This document shows positions 26,801-31,027 of a stretch of DNA of 64,000 nt, one piece after another. The stretch lies in the NCBI GenBank assembly GCA_030533445.1, contig CM060064.1:45689787-45753786 (forward strand), read 5' to 3'. Both the position numbers and the translations under genes were made by a program. Within the stretch, counting starts at the first letter, position 1. The number at the start of each line of letters is the position of its first letter. This DNA is from Cyprinodon diabolis. Taxonomy: Eukaryota; Chordata; Actinopteri; Cyprinodontiformes; Cyprinodontidae. The notes under the pieces were generated by a model. It saw only the letters and a program-made list of their open reading frames with translations. It was not told where the DNA came from and searched no databases.

Positions 26801-28338
26801 GCCCCGCTGCGCTCCAGACCGGCTGCTCAAAGCAAAGCCTACAGCCTCCACTGTGGCTCCCGTCCGCTCCGCTCTGAGTTCCTTGGAGATCGTAGAGGGC
26901 ATGCGCCAGATGATTAAATTCAAAGCAGCAAAACATGCGGAAATGATCCAGGGTTTCCGCGAATCATTAAAAATAATTACAATTCATAAATTTTTGGGGA
27001 TTTTTTCATTAATTTCATTGAAAATTTCATTAATTTTTAGAAATTTTTTTATTTTTCGGTTTAACAATAAACATATACCGAACCGAAAACCGTGACCACG
27101 AACCCGTCAACCGAACCGTGGATTTTGTGAACTGTTCCACCCCTAGTGTGTGGTGGTGAGCTTGTTGCATATAAACCAGATTAAATGTGTAATTTAGTTT
27201 GGCCCCGATGAAAGAGACATCGGAAGATTGGCCAAAAGGCCAACGCTCTGACCATTGAGCGCAACTGACTGTGACGTAGTAAGCTCCACAGAAAGCTGGT
27301 GGGGGAGTGTAAACAAACAGCCAGTCGGTAAAACGGCAAATATGTGTTTTGGTTGAATAATCAACAATGACAAAACACTTTTTAAAAATTTTAAACTGAG
27401 CAGTTGACCTGAATTCAACATTAAGCTAAACCCCAGCATTGAAAAGTTTCTGTAAAACAGGGTAGCAGGCCTGATGATTGTAAACAATCAACACGCGACA
27501 TGTCATCTCGTATAACTGTTGGTATTACACTGAGCTACTAAATCAGTTAAAAATGTCCTTTTTGATTAATTTTTCAGTGTAGTCCTGTTTCTCTGGCTGT
27601 GATTAACTGGATGTGCTCTCTTCATCCTCTGACATGGGAGCTGGCTCGGAGCTCTTCTGCCTGGCTGTGTGTTTCCTGGATGGGGCCGCCTTTAATAGCT
27701 GCTTTTTGTATCTATGCTTCTTTTTCTATCTCTGCTTCTGTCTCCTTGAACCCCAGTGGGCCTCAGCAGATGGCCGCTCACACTGAGCCTGGTTCTGCTG
27801 GAGGTTTCTTCCTGTTCCAAGGGAGTTTTTCCTCTCCACTGTCGCTACAAGCATGCTTAGTGTGAGAGATTGCTGAACAGTCAATGAGTTGATCTTTAGA
27901 TAGAAAAATTTGAATCAATCTGACTGCATAATCTGGTTGAACTGTAAGGTGCCTTGAGATCCCATGTGTTGTGAATTGGCGCTATAGAAAAACAAAATTA
28001 AACTTATAAGCACGGATTTAATTGAATTTAACTGGGATTAGGTAAATAGGTTTGCAGAAACTGGACCCATTTAATAAATGAGCTTTAATTAGAGACACTG
28101 AATGAAACAGATTGTATTCAGCTGAGTTAGAGTCAGTCTAACTGCAGACAGATGTTCTGGGTAGATTGGTGTCGGTGAAATTTGGAGCAGACCATGTTTA
28201 TCTTGGCGGACACCGTCACGTGTAACCGCGCTGTTTACATCTAAAAACGCAGATTAAAAATTTACAAAAAGATACACACCATGAAAAATATTCAACATTA
28301 CTTACTTTTGTTGGTACCGCCGTCTTCGCTGCGGCCAT
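7634..28338 (-). CDS. gon4l: GON-4-like protein, N-terminal 692 codons in 18 exons (partial)
   Basis: GON4L is a large nuclear protein; in vertebrates it is linked to transcriptional repression and cell-cycle control (zebrafish ugly duckling). Coding exons on the minus strand, in order: 28306-28338, 24830-24953, 24605-24747, 24457-24531, 21967-22017, 21853-21891, 21669-21770, 20344-20442, 20153-20272, 19837-20074, 15937-16038, 15826-15866, 15545-15633, 13228-13471, 10099-10185, 8137-8323, 7903-8053, 7634-7784. Lengths add to 2076 nt, exactly 692 codons, and all junction phases agree. The order and spacing of [63 protein letters not shown] and LGLKHFDG match human GON4L as I recall it. The human protein is about 2240 residues; its C-terminal PAH repeats and SANT/Myb domain would lie left of position 1. 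Least certain is the first exon. Gene identity is very likely; each boundary rests on GT-AG signals and phase only. Confidence 0.93.
7903..8053 (-). CDS. gon4l: gon4l coding exon 17
   Basis: 151 bp with acceptor TGTTCAG|GT and donor GG|GTAGGA. It encodes [12 protein letters not shown] preceded by AWLFATRTV, matching human [22 protein letters not shown] closely. Two leftover bases at each end fit both neighbouring exons. Confidence 0.93.
8137..8323 (-). CDS. gon4l: gon4l coding exon 16
   Basis: 187 bp, with acceptor CCTCTAG|GAG and donor A|GTAAGA. Encodes [14 protein letters not shown] and [13 protein letters not shown], aligning with human KELGTFAQSS and FQPCNLMGAMQLI. One base is left over, which the next exon completes. 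Confidence 0.9.
8324..10098. other. gon4l intron 15: dispersed repeats, no gene
   Basis: 8775-9065 belongs to a dispersed family with an inverted relative at 31655-31880 (shared cores CCATTCCAAAGGGGTGGAC and CGCCTGTTCAGCC). 9505-9745 is a copy of the palindromic TCAGAATTCTGA family that also occurs at 28695-29115 and 46347-46880. 9746-9825 has a relative at 21322-21392 (shared AATGCCAATTAAGGCCTTAA). I recognise nothing else. Confidence 0.6.
10099..10185 (-). CDS. gon4l: gon4l coding exon 15
   Basis: 87 bp, 29 whole codons. Acceptor CCTTCAG|CAT, donor CTG|GTGAGT. Encodes [11 protein letters not shown]; human has HVQLLTQIHLL at this point. Confidence 0.94.
10618..10828 (-). mobile_element. tRNA-derived SINE, minus strand
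   Basis: On the minus strand it reads from a tRNA-like head (B-box-like GTTCAAGTCCC, preceded by GGAATCCTGAGG) to a tail ending TGAGATCAATAAAGTTCAAT. The same element is on the plus strand at 36838-37062. The shared tail suggests it borrows a LINE reverse transcriptase. The parent tRNA cannot be named from this copy. Confidence 0.7.
10966..11090 (+). mobile_element. LINE (L2/CR1-like) reverse transcriptase fragment
   Basis: The plus strand encodes [14 protein letters not shown] and then, after a stop, sequence matching the KSREEINTWMN part of the relic at 7255-7600. It covers only the YADD block and is dead. It ends just before the repeat beginning at 11098. Confidence 0.65.
11098..11690 (+). 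mobile_element. hAT-like repeat, inverted partner of 14556-15204
   Basis: Starts CAGGGCTCGTTGTTAACC, a terminus of the type seen in fish hAT elements. From there to about 11690 the sequence is the reverse complement, with scattered differences, of 14556-15204. I see no matching far terminus or target duplication, so it may be truncated. No coding capacity was found. Confidence 0.6.
12045..12589 (+). mobile_element. non-autonomous DNA element with helicase remnant and hairpin ends
   Basis: 545 bp flanked by a perfect 9-bp direct repeat, GCTCAGACC (12036-12044 and 12590-12598). Ends are TAGCCT and AGGTTA, a short imperfect terminal inverted repeat. Just inside the left end is a hairpin (12049-12057 with 12067-12075, CTCGTGAGA with TCTCGCGAG); near the right end is a perfect 10-bp hairpin (12546-12555 with 12567-12576). 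An open frame from ATG 12225 runs to a stop at 12315. The next codons in frame give EAFLRGKDV and then [17 protein letters not shown], a Walker A motif like that of RecQ-type SF2 helicases. A second copy, inverted and interrupted, is at 61237-61987. I cannot name the superfamily. Confidence 0.7.
12225..12411 (+). pseudogene. RecQ-like helicase N-terminal fragment in the element
   Basis: About 62 codons with one internal stop (12315-12317). SSLKEE is followed by EAFLRGKDV and TGFGKS, the GxGKS/T ATP-binding loop. Helicase motifs II to VI are absent, so it is a fragment. The copy at 61237-61430 keeps the same start and reads through the position of this stop, before diverging. Confidence 0.6.
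12599..13227. other. gon4l intron 14, 3' part: nothing recognised
   Basis: Minus-strand open frames here show no recognisable domain. I see no repeat or RNA gene. Confidence 0.4.
13228..13471 (-). CDS. gon4l: gon4l coding exon 14
   Basis: 244 bp, with acceptor ATTGTAG|T and donor CAG|GTATGT. Encodes [16 protein letters not shown], matching human FEEPLANLLNEQHRTV. It ends in a glutamine-rich run, [11 protein letters not shown], where human has QRKRLQQQMQQ. The middle is divergent. The plus-strand open frames over this exon are shadows. Confidence 0.92.
13472..14427. other. gon4l intron 13, 5' part: nothing recognised
   Basis: AT-rich intronic sequence without an exon or identifiable repeat. 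Confidence 0.4.
14428..15385. mobile_element. hAT-like element with 8-bp TSD GTATTGAC, holding a second repeat
   Basis: 958 bp bounded by TAGGGGTGTAAAT and ATTTACGCCCCTA, flanked by the perfect duplication GTATTGAC (14420-14427 and 15386-15393). Eight-base duplications and this terminus are characteristic of hAT transposons. Inside, about 14556-15204 is the inverted partner of 11098-11690, and a (TA)n tract follows at 15205-15253. No transposase is present. Confidence 0.85.
15205..15253. repeat. (TA)n microsatellite
   Basis: About 24 TA dinucleotides directly after the internal CGAGCCCTG terminus at 15196-15204. Confidence 0.97.
15545..15633 (-). CDS. gon4l: gon4l coding exon 13
   Basis: 89 bp. 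Acceptor CTCTAG|CTC, donor CG|GTAACT. Encodes an acidic stretch ([14 protein letters not shown]) and then KFNIPQALR, equivalent to human NFNTPQALR. The last codon is split with exon 14. Confidence 0.92.
15826..15866 (-). CDS. gon4l: gon4l coding exon 12 (41 bp)
   Basis: Short exon with acceptor TTTTCAG|AG and donor ACC|GTGAGT. It encodes [13 protein letters not shown], nearly identical to human KEVNELMEELFET. Confidence 0.93.
15937..16038 (-). CDS. gon4l: gon4l coding exon 11
   Basis: 102 bp, with acceptor TTTTTAG|AT and donor A|GTAGGT. Encodes [20 protein letters not shown] and ends RTDRAVQIT, one of the best-conserved acidic blocks of GON4L. Split codons at both ends fit exons 10 and 12. 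Confidence 0.95.
16260..17080. repeat. 39-bp minisatellite, left part
   Basis: Units centre on GTCCGTTGTCAAAGTT and AATGATTGACCGCC. The core (16470-16930) has 39-bp units; the flanks (16260-16440 and 16930-17080) are degenerate and longer. Thirty-nine is a multiple of three, so frames stay open on both strands (13-residue period). The array lies in gon4l intron 10 and was split by the Tc1-like element that starts at 17081. Confidence 0.95.
17081..18692 (+). mobile_element. Tc1/mariner-like transposon, apparently intact
   Basis: 1612 bp between TA dinucleotides (17079-17080 and 18693-18694). The terminal inverted repeats, 17081-17282 and 18491-18692, are 202 bp long and I find no mismatch between them. 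Each arm has an outer and an inner copy of a motif around AAAATTAGAATAT, the IR/DR arrangement known from Sleeping Beauty-type elements. The transposase frame is uninterrupted. Identical arms and an intact frame indicate recent insertion. It sits in gon4l intron 10, antisense to the gene. Confidence 0.97.
17400..18404 (+). CDS. Tc1-like transposase, DD34E, full length
   Basis: 334 residues, the usual length for Tc1-type transposases. The N-terminus has helix-turn-helix segments (about 8-45; [19 protein letters not shown]) and a basic linker, GRKRCGRKK, near 49-57. The catalytic triad is D148 (MFSDESKF), D238 (FQQDLAPAH) and E273 ([11 protein letters not shown]); 34 residues separate the last two. 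This enzyme cuts at the element's terminal repeats and inserts into TA. The ATG at 17400 is about 120 bp inside the left repeat and begins the conserved MGKTADLT. No stops or frameshifts, so it may be active; activity cannot be judged from sequence. Confidence 0.96.
   Translation: MGKTADLTVVQKTTIDTLHKEGKTQKVIAKEAGCSQSSVSKHINREAKGRKRCGRKKCTSKRDNRTLERIVKQNPFKNVGEIHKEWTAAGVSASRTTTHRRMKDMGFCCRIPCVKPLLNHRQRQKRLAWAKEKQDWTAGEWSKVMFSDESKFCISFGNQGPRVWRKRREALHPRCLKSSVKFPQSVMVWGAMSSAGVGPLCFLRSRVNAATYQEVLEHFMLPAADQLFGDADFIFQQDLAPAHSAKATSTWLKDHGIPVLNWPANSPDLNPIENLWGIVKKKMQYTRPNNSEELKATIRATWAIITPEQCHRLIDSMPRRIAAVIQAKGGPTKY
18693..19480. repeat. 39-bp minisatellite, right part
   Basis: Continuation of the 16260-17080 array. 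Units are 39 bp to about 19030; then a longer composite block containing GGCCGTTATAATTAGCCTGCC recurs at about 19055 and 19265 and also in the left part near 16965. It decays by 19480. Confidence 0.93.
19481..19836. other. gon4l intron 10 end, with a short dispersed-repeat tail
   Basis: 19528-19630 resembles the 3' tail of fish LINE/SINE repeats (ACATAGCGCCAATTCACAA, CATCTCAAGGCGCTTTACA) on the minus strand. Nothing else recognised. Confidence 0.5.
19837..20074 (-). CDS. gon4l: gon4l coding exon 10
   Basis: 238 bp. The acceptor is CTCTTTTAG|CCC; its TAG is in frame, so the exon cannot extend further. Encodes [13 protein letters not shown] and [16 protein letters not shown] (human FRTRSKMPLKDVP and LEAELQAPDITPDMYD), then WLQGLMAPG. 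The donor G|GTCAGA is weak, but the leftover G completes the D codon of exon 11. Confidence 0.92.
20153..20272 (-). CDS. gon4l: gon4l coding exon 9
   Basis: 120 bp, 40 codons. Acceptor TTGTTCAG|AGT, donor CAG|GTAACA. Ends [19 protein letters not shown], comparable with human TFMEKLHAVDEELASS. Confidence 0.85.
20344..20442 (-). CDS. gon4l: gon4l coding exon 8
   Basis: 99 bp, 33 codons. Acceptor GTGCAG|ATG, donor CAG|GTACTC. Encodes [16 protein letters not shown], comparable with human SLLESDVESTASSPRG. Serine- and proline-rich, probably disordered. Confidence 0.85.
20443..21668. other. gon4l intron 7: microsatellite and AT-rich sequence
   Basis: Contains the microsatellite at 20819-20866 and a short dispersed repeat at 21322-21392. 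The rest is AT-rich with no recognisable exon. Confidence 0.5.
20819..20866. repeat. (GAAA)n(GACA)n microsatellite
   Basis: Three GAAA units followed by about nine GACA units. A similar compound (GATA)n(GACA)n tract is at 43226-43268. Confidence 0.96.
21669..21770 (-). CDS. gon4l: gon4l coding exon 7
   Basis: 102 bp, 34 codons. Acceptor ACACACAG|GCT, donor GAG|GTGAGA. Encodes [13 protein letters not shown] and [17 protein letters not shown], almost the human PPQFVDIHLEEDDSSDEEYQPDD block, a highly acidic segment. Confidence 0.94.
21853..21891 (-). CDS. gon4l: gon4l coding exon 6 (39 bp)
   Basis: Short exon of 13 codons, with acceptor TTCCAG|CGT and donor AAG|GTAACG. It encodes [13 protein letters not shown] and takes the place of human IPTWNISPIKKANEIK. 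Confidence 0.85.
21967..22017 (-). CDS. gon4l: gon4l coding exon 5 (51 bp)
   Basis: 17 codons. Acceptor CTCTCAG|GAG, donor CAG|GTGAGC. Encodes [16 protein letters not shown]; human has EPKMTRSKLKEVVEKG. Confidence 0.95.
22018..23459. other. gon4l intron 4, 5' part: nothing recognised
   Basis: AT-rich. It includes TCACGTGA at two places (about 22208 and 22778) and a hAT-like terminus TAGTGATGGGTC near 22118 with no partner found. No exon seen. Confidence 0.4.
23460..23908. mobile_element. short inverted-repeat unit with THAP-domain remnant
   Basis: A perfect 19-bp inverted repeat bounds 449 bp (23460-23478 and 23890-23908). Each arm begins with the 10-bp palindrome GTGACGTCAC, a CRE-type sequence, followed by GGTGCGGTA. 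I see no clear target duplication. A THAP-type fragment is on the minus strand inside. It could be a remnant of a THAP-transposase element or of a THAP gene with its promoter. Confidence 0.55.
23638..23753 (-). pseudogene. THAP-type zinc finger fragment
   Basis: On the minus strand [20 protein letters not shown] is followed by [12 protein letters not shown]. This fits the start of a C2CH THAP finger (C-x3-C, then a F-x-F/P segment). The second metal-binding pair (C-x2-H) and the conserved W region are not found, so only the first half survives. THAP domains occur in P-element-type and Kolobok-type transposases and in host regulators. Confidence 0.6.
23940..24355. repeat. imperfect direct duplication, ~300 bp apart
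   Basis: 23940-24110 and 24243-24355 share, in the same order, CAAAATGGCCGCTC, TTTACTGATTAAAGCTAAAT and TATTTCTTGCTGA followed by CTTTTCCTTTAA. This suggests an old local duplication in gon4l intron 4. Its function is unknown. Confidence 0.7.
24457..24531 (-). CDS. gon4l: gon4l coding exon 4
   Basis: 75 bp, 25 codons. Acceptor TTGCAG|GAG, donor TTT|GTGAGT. Encodes [20 protein letters not shown] and then DLPMF, close to human [20 protein letters not shown] and DMPMF. One of the strongest identifying exons. Confidence 0.96.
24605..24747 (-). CDS. gon4l: gon4l coding exon 3
   Basis: 143 bp. Acceptor CCGTAG|AT, donor CAT|GTGAGA. Ends [14 protein letters not shown], matching human KQHNLTAVNVRNILH. 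The first part is an acidic DLDLD region. Confidence 0.94.
24830..24953 (-). CDS. gon4l: gon4l coding exon 2
   Basis: 124 bp. Acceptor GTTGCAG|ATG, donor G|GTGTGC. Encodes [12 protein letters not shown] and ends EEEAAPGS; the leftover G completes the first codon of exon 3. Divergent from human in this low-complexity part. Its first codon is ATG, so it could itself be the start if exon 1 is wrong. Confidence 0.75.
25503..26766 (+). pseudogene. BED zinc-finger transposase fragment, split by insertion
   Basis: The two parts are 25503-25604 and 26673-26766, separated by the inner element plus one copy of its target duplication. The BED signature (aromatic VWDHF, then C-x2-C in [10 protein letters not shown]) is present; the usual H-x3-5-H end is lost because a stop follows NMTNMSG. 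This is the ZBED/hAT type of DNA-binding domain. Confidence 0.8.
25605..26664. mobile_element. hAT element nested in the outer hAT, TSD ATGACGGC
   Basis: 1060 bp with ends TAGGGATGGGGATC and GATCCCCATCCCTA, a perfect 14-bp inverted repeat. It is flanked by ATGACGGC (25597-25604 and 26665-26672). No coding sequence is recognised. It is younger than the element it interrupts. Confidence 0.93.
27154..27567. other. gon4l intron 1: nothing recognised
   Basis: Intronic sequence without an identifiable exon or repeat. Confidence 0.4.
27568..28010 (+). mobile_element. dispersed LINE 3'-end-like repeat, family A copy 1
   Basis: Shares TCAGTGTAGTCCTGTTTCTC, GGGAGTTTTTCCTCTCCACT and the tail GAATTGGCGCTATAGAAA with 42738-43184 (plus) and with inverse copies at 54226-54472, 58266-58447 and 60215-60600. 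This type, ending in CTGAATTGAA-like repeats, is very common in percomorph fish and is probably the 3' end of a LINE. Confidence 0.8.
28306..28338 (-). CDS. gon4l: gon4l probable first coding exon
   Basis: The minus strand reads GTGGG-ATG-G, a fair initiation context, then [11 protein letters not shown] and donor AAA|GTAAGT. Phase 0 fits exon 2. It was chosen because it is the only short ATG-to-donor exon upstream and has a CpG-containing region behind it. There is no homology to check it against. Confidence 0.55.
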
Positions 28339-28560
28339 CCCACTCAGCCCCTCCACTGGATGCAAACACCGGAGCTCGGCGGGTAAAGCTAACGCCTAGC
28401 GGGCTGCACACTAACCGGCGATGAGTCGCTTTCCTTCGGTTCGTTTGGCGTCGGAATTTCATAAAAAACGTGTGAAACGAACCAGAACCACCTGGCCATG
28501 GCTGGGCATGTAGCTGAACAGGAACTTACAGAGAGATGGAGCCATTCAGCTTCAGGTTAA
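28339..28560 (-). promoter_or_regulatory. gon4l: probable gon4l 5' UTR and promoter region
   Basis: Relatively CpG-rich (GCGG, CCGG, GGCG clusters at 28340-28460) compared with surrounding AT-rich DNA, directly upstream of the candidate start codon. No TATA box is evident. This is inferred from position and composition only. Confidence 0.4.
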
Positions 28561-28694
28561 TCTGCCGCCTTCTTCTTCTACGTTTTAATGGCGGTATAGG
28601 AATGTTAATGGACTAACGCCACCAACAGGAGCGGAGGATGGACCGGTTATAAACCAGACAAAAAAAATATACCCGAGCTATAAACTCGATACGA

Positions 28695-29170
28695 TACTAC
28701 GGAAGAGGATTAGGGCCACTGGAAAAAAAAAAAAAAAGTTAACTGATTTTAACATTTTATTTCAGTTTAATATTTAAAATTCTGAGTTTCTCAGAATACT
28801 GACTTTATTTCTCAGAATTCTGACTTTTTTATTGTCAGAATACAGTCAGAATTCTGGGGGAAAAAAGTCAGAATTCTGACTTTATTTCTCAGAATTCTGA
28901 CTTTTTTTACTGTCAGAATACAGTCAGAAATCTGAGATTAAAGTCAGAATTCTGAGAAAAAAAAGTCAGAATTCTGACTTTTTTCCCACACTAAACTGAA
29001 ATAAAATTAAAAAAAAAAGTTAACTTTTTTTTTTTTTTTCCCAGTGGAAACATAAAAAGTTAAGCGAATTTTATTTCAGTATAACATGAGAAAAAAGTCA
29101 GAATTCTGACTTTTAGATTTTTAGCATCAAGCCATAGCCATGTCTGTTTTAGAGACTAAAATAGCTCTCT
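28695..29170. mobile_element. palindromic TCAGAATTCTGA repeat, copy 2
   Basis: Starts CGGAAGAGGATTAGGGCCAC, a terminus shared with 9509 and 46347. It is built of repeats of TCAGAATTCTGACTTT and its complement. The end shares AGCCATGTCTGTTTTAGAGA with the interior of the copy at 46347-46880. Confidence 0.75.
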
Positions 29171-30434
29171 TGTTTTAATCACAATTGAGGCATGTTTAAT
29201 TATATTCCTTTAAGACCTGGAAATCACGCTGGCTAAAAAAGGAGGAATTTTCCTTTTCTCTGTGTGTTTCACATCGAAGTATTGGACGTTGTTTGGAGTA
29301 TTTTTTTGCTATAATTAGTTGCAGAGATTTATGTTGTATGTATGTATTATAACGTGAAATGCTAATACAAGTAATACATATACATAAGAATACATCTAGA
29401 GTCAGATCCGGATGTTTTTTATGGATTTCCAAGTTGCAGGGGCGCCTCTAGAAATATTTCATAGGGGTGGCCAGATGGGGCCTCCTAAATTCTTGGGGCG
29501 GCACACAGAAACATTATTTCTGGGTTTTATCCTACTTCTGTCACAGCAGAGGAATCCTCAGTTCTTGCGTTCACTCAGTGTCTGTGATGCCTCATCAAGT
29601 TAAGGATATTATCATAGCTTTTATTAGAAATCGCATCTCAAATATTTCCTGAATTCCAGTCATATTATGAAATGACACTCACTTTTACTGAAATTTCCAT
29701 ACGAATAAAGTACAATAGGCTATCAAAGAAATGAACTAGTAAAAATATAGAAAGGTCCAGTTCAGTGGAAGTCAATTTAATTATTTTGCCCACATGGTAA
29801 TAACTTCACCTGCCAGTCCAGGAACAGGTGGAACACCTGCTTTCATTGAGTTCTGCCATGCTTCTGTCATTAAAGGTGCTGACTGTCCCCCTTTTCTTTC
29901 ACAAACAAATGATTTGACTTATTTACTGTTAGTTTTGTACGCTTTATCACCGTTAAAGCGGGCACGGGCTGAACCGTAGTTCTCCGAGCGCACAAGGGTA
30001 GGGGAGGGGGAGAGCAGGAGGACTACAGTGTGCGAGGACGACAGGGAGAGCGGCTGCTTTGCTGGGTGCATTATGGGGTGAAACGCTAAACCCATGCTAC
30101 TACAATTTACACTGGCCAGTGGAGGGGCCAGTGGGGTAGCCAGGGCATAGCCCAGGGTGGCCATGGTCACCCTCGGCCACCCCCTGGTGGCCCCCTTATG
30201 CTTGTGAACCTTCCACCACAACAATCCCGCTCCCTTGATAAACAACCAAGCACATTCACTTTATTCACTTGTGTAAAGTTGGGCACCACTCAGGAGAATT
30301 TGGGAATTCAATGGTTGGAACAGCCGCTTCGCTACGACTTTAAGGATGTCATTATGTGACAGAAACAAAAATGGATTAAACCAGTAAAAATTGGGAATAC
30401 AGCCTTGAGGAAAAGAACTAAAAATAAAAAATGC
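29171..30434. other. intergenic, possible hAT remnant
   Basis: 29438 begins CAGGGGCGCCTCTAGAAAT, a hAT-like terminus, and 30110-30190 is rich in GGCCAC/GGTGGCC, as in the far ends of such elements. I find no paired terminus or target duplication. No gene is recognised. Confidence 0.35.
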
Positions 30435-30574
30435 TTTATTGTAAAAACACTAAGCATATAACAGTGTGTTCATTACAGGTTTGAACATTAGCATGTGTCA
30501 GACAGCCAAGTAGGAACCGTCTGGTGGGATAAAAGACTGCAGACAGGAAGTGTAGGGGATTTTATGCTTTTATT
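30435..30574 (-). terminator. tmem79: candidate tmem79 polyadenylation signals
   Basis: AATAAA occurs on the minus strand at 30569-30574 and 30435-30440, about 250 and 380 bp beyond the stop codon. Which one is used cannot be decided. Confidence 0.3.
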
Positions 30575-30819
30575 GTGAAACTATATGTACCTAAATTTTT
30601 CTGATATCAGATAAAAAATTATTTAATTAATATTTTACAAAATTAAATGTTGATTAATGAGCAAGAAGACATATGTTTTGAACAAAATAAAAGCGCTGAA
30701 AAACTGAACTTAAAGAGGAAAAAAAAAAAAAAACATTCAGGAGGTGGGCGGAGCTTCCCATTCCTCCGTAAACTACAGACATTCATTTCTAAACCAACTG
30801 CATAAAAACTGGTCAGGTC

Positions 30820-31027
30820 TCATCCCCAGAACCTCTGCCTGCCTTTGGGCGGAGCCACCACCACCTCCTCAGAGTCAGGCGACACACTGAAGATGGACCC
30901 GGACGCCTCCACTGTGAAGATGAAGTAGAAGTTCGCCACCATCATGGCGACGCTCGGCAGGAAGGACAGGCCGAAGCCAAAAGCACGAACGCTGCTGCCA
31001 AACGCCGCCGCTAACCAGTACGCCAAC
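30820..31027 (-). CDS. tmem79: tmem79 coding exon 4 and stop
   Basis: 208 bp. Acceptor TCTAG|G. Encodes LAYWLAAAFGSSVRAFGFG and the last membrane segment, ends GRQRFWG, stop TGA at 30820-30822. Confidence 0.96.

Larger units (their letters stand above)
25253..27145 (+). mobile_element. hAT element with BED zinc-finger ORF, TSD GTGTGTGG
   Basis: Outer element of a nested pair. It starts TAGGGATGGAACGG, ends TGTTCCACCCCTA, and is flanked by the perfect duplication GTGTGTGG (25245-25252 and 27146-27153). From ATG 25503 it encodes the start of a BED-type zinc finger ([16 protein letters not shown]). The frame is cut by a second hAT element at 25605-26664 and resumes after it with [19 protein letters not shown]. 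The catalytic hAT domain is missing, so it is non-autonomous. It lies in gon4l intron 1. Confidence 0.9.

Noticed and set aside
29438..30200. A complete hAT element from CAGGGGCGCCTC
   Set aside because: No matching far terminus or 8-bp duplication of CCAAGTTG was found, so only a possible fragment is reported.
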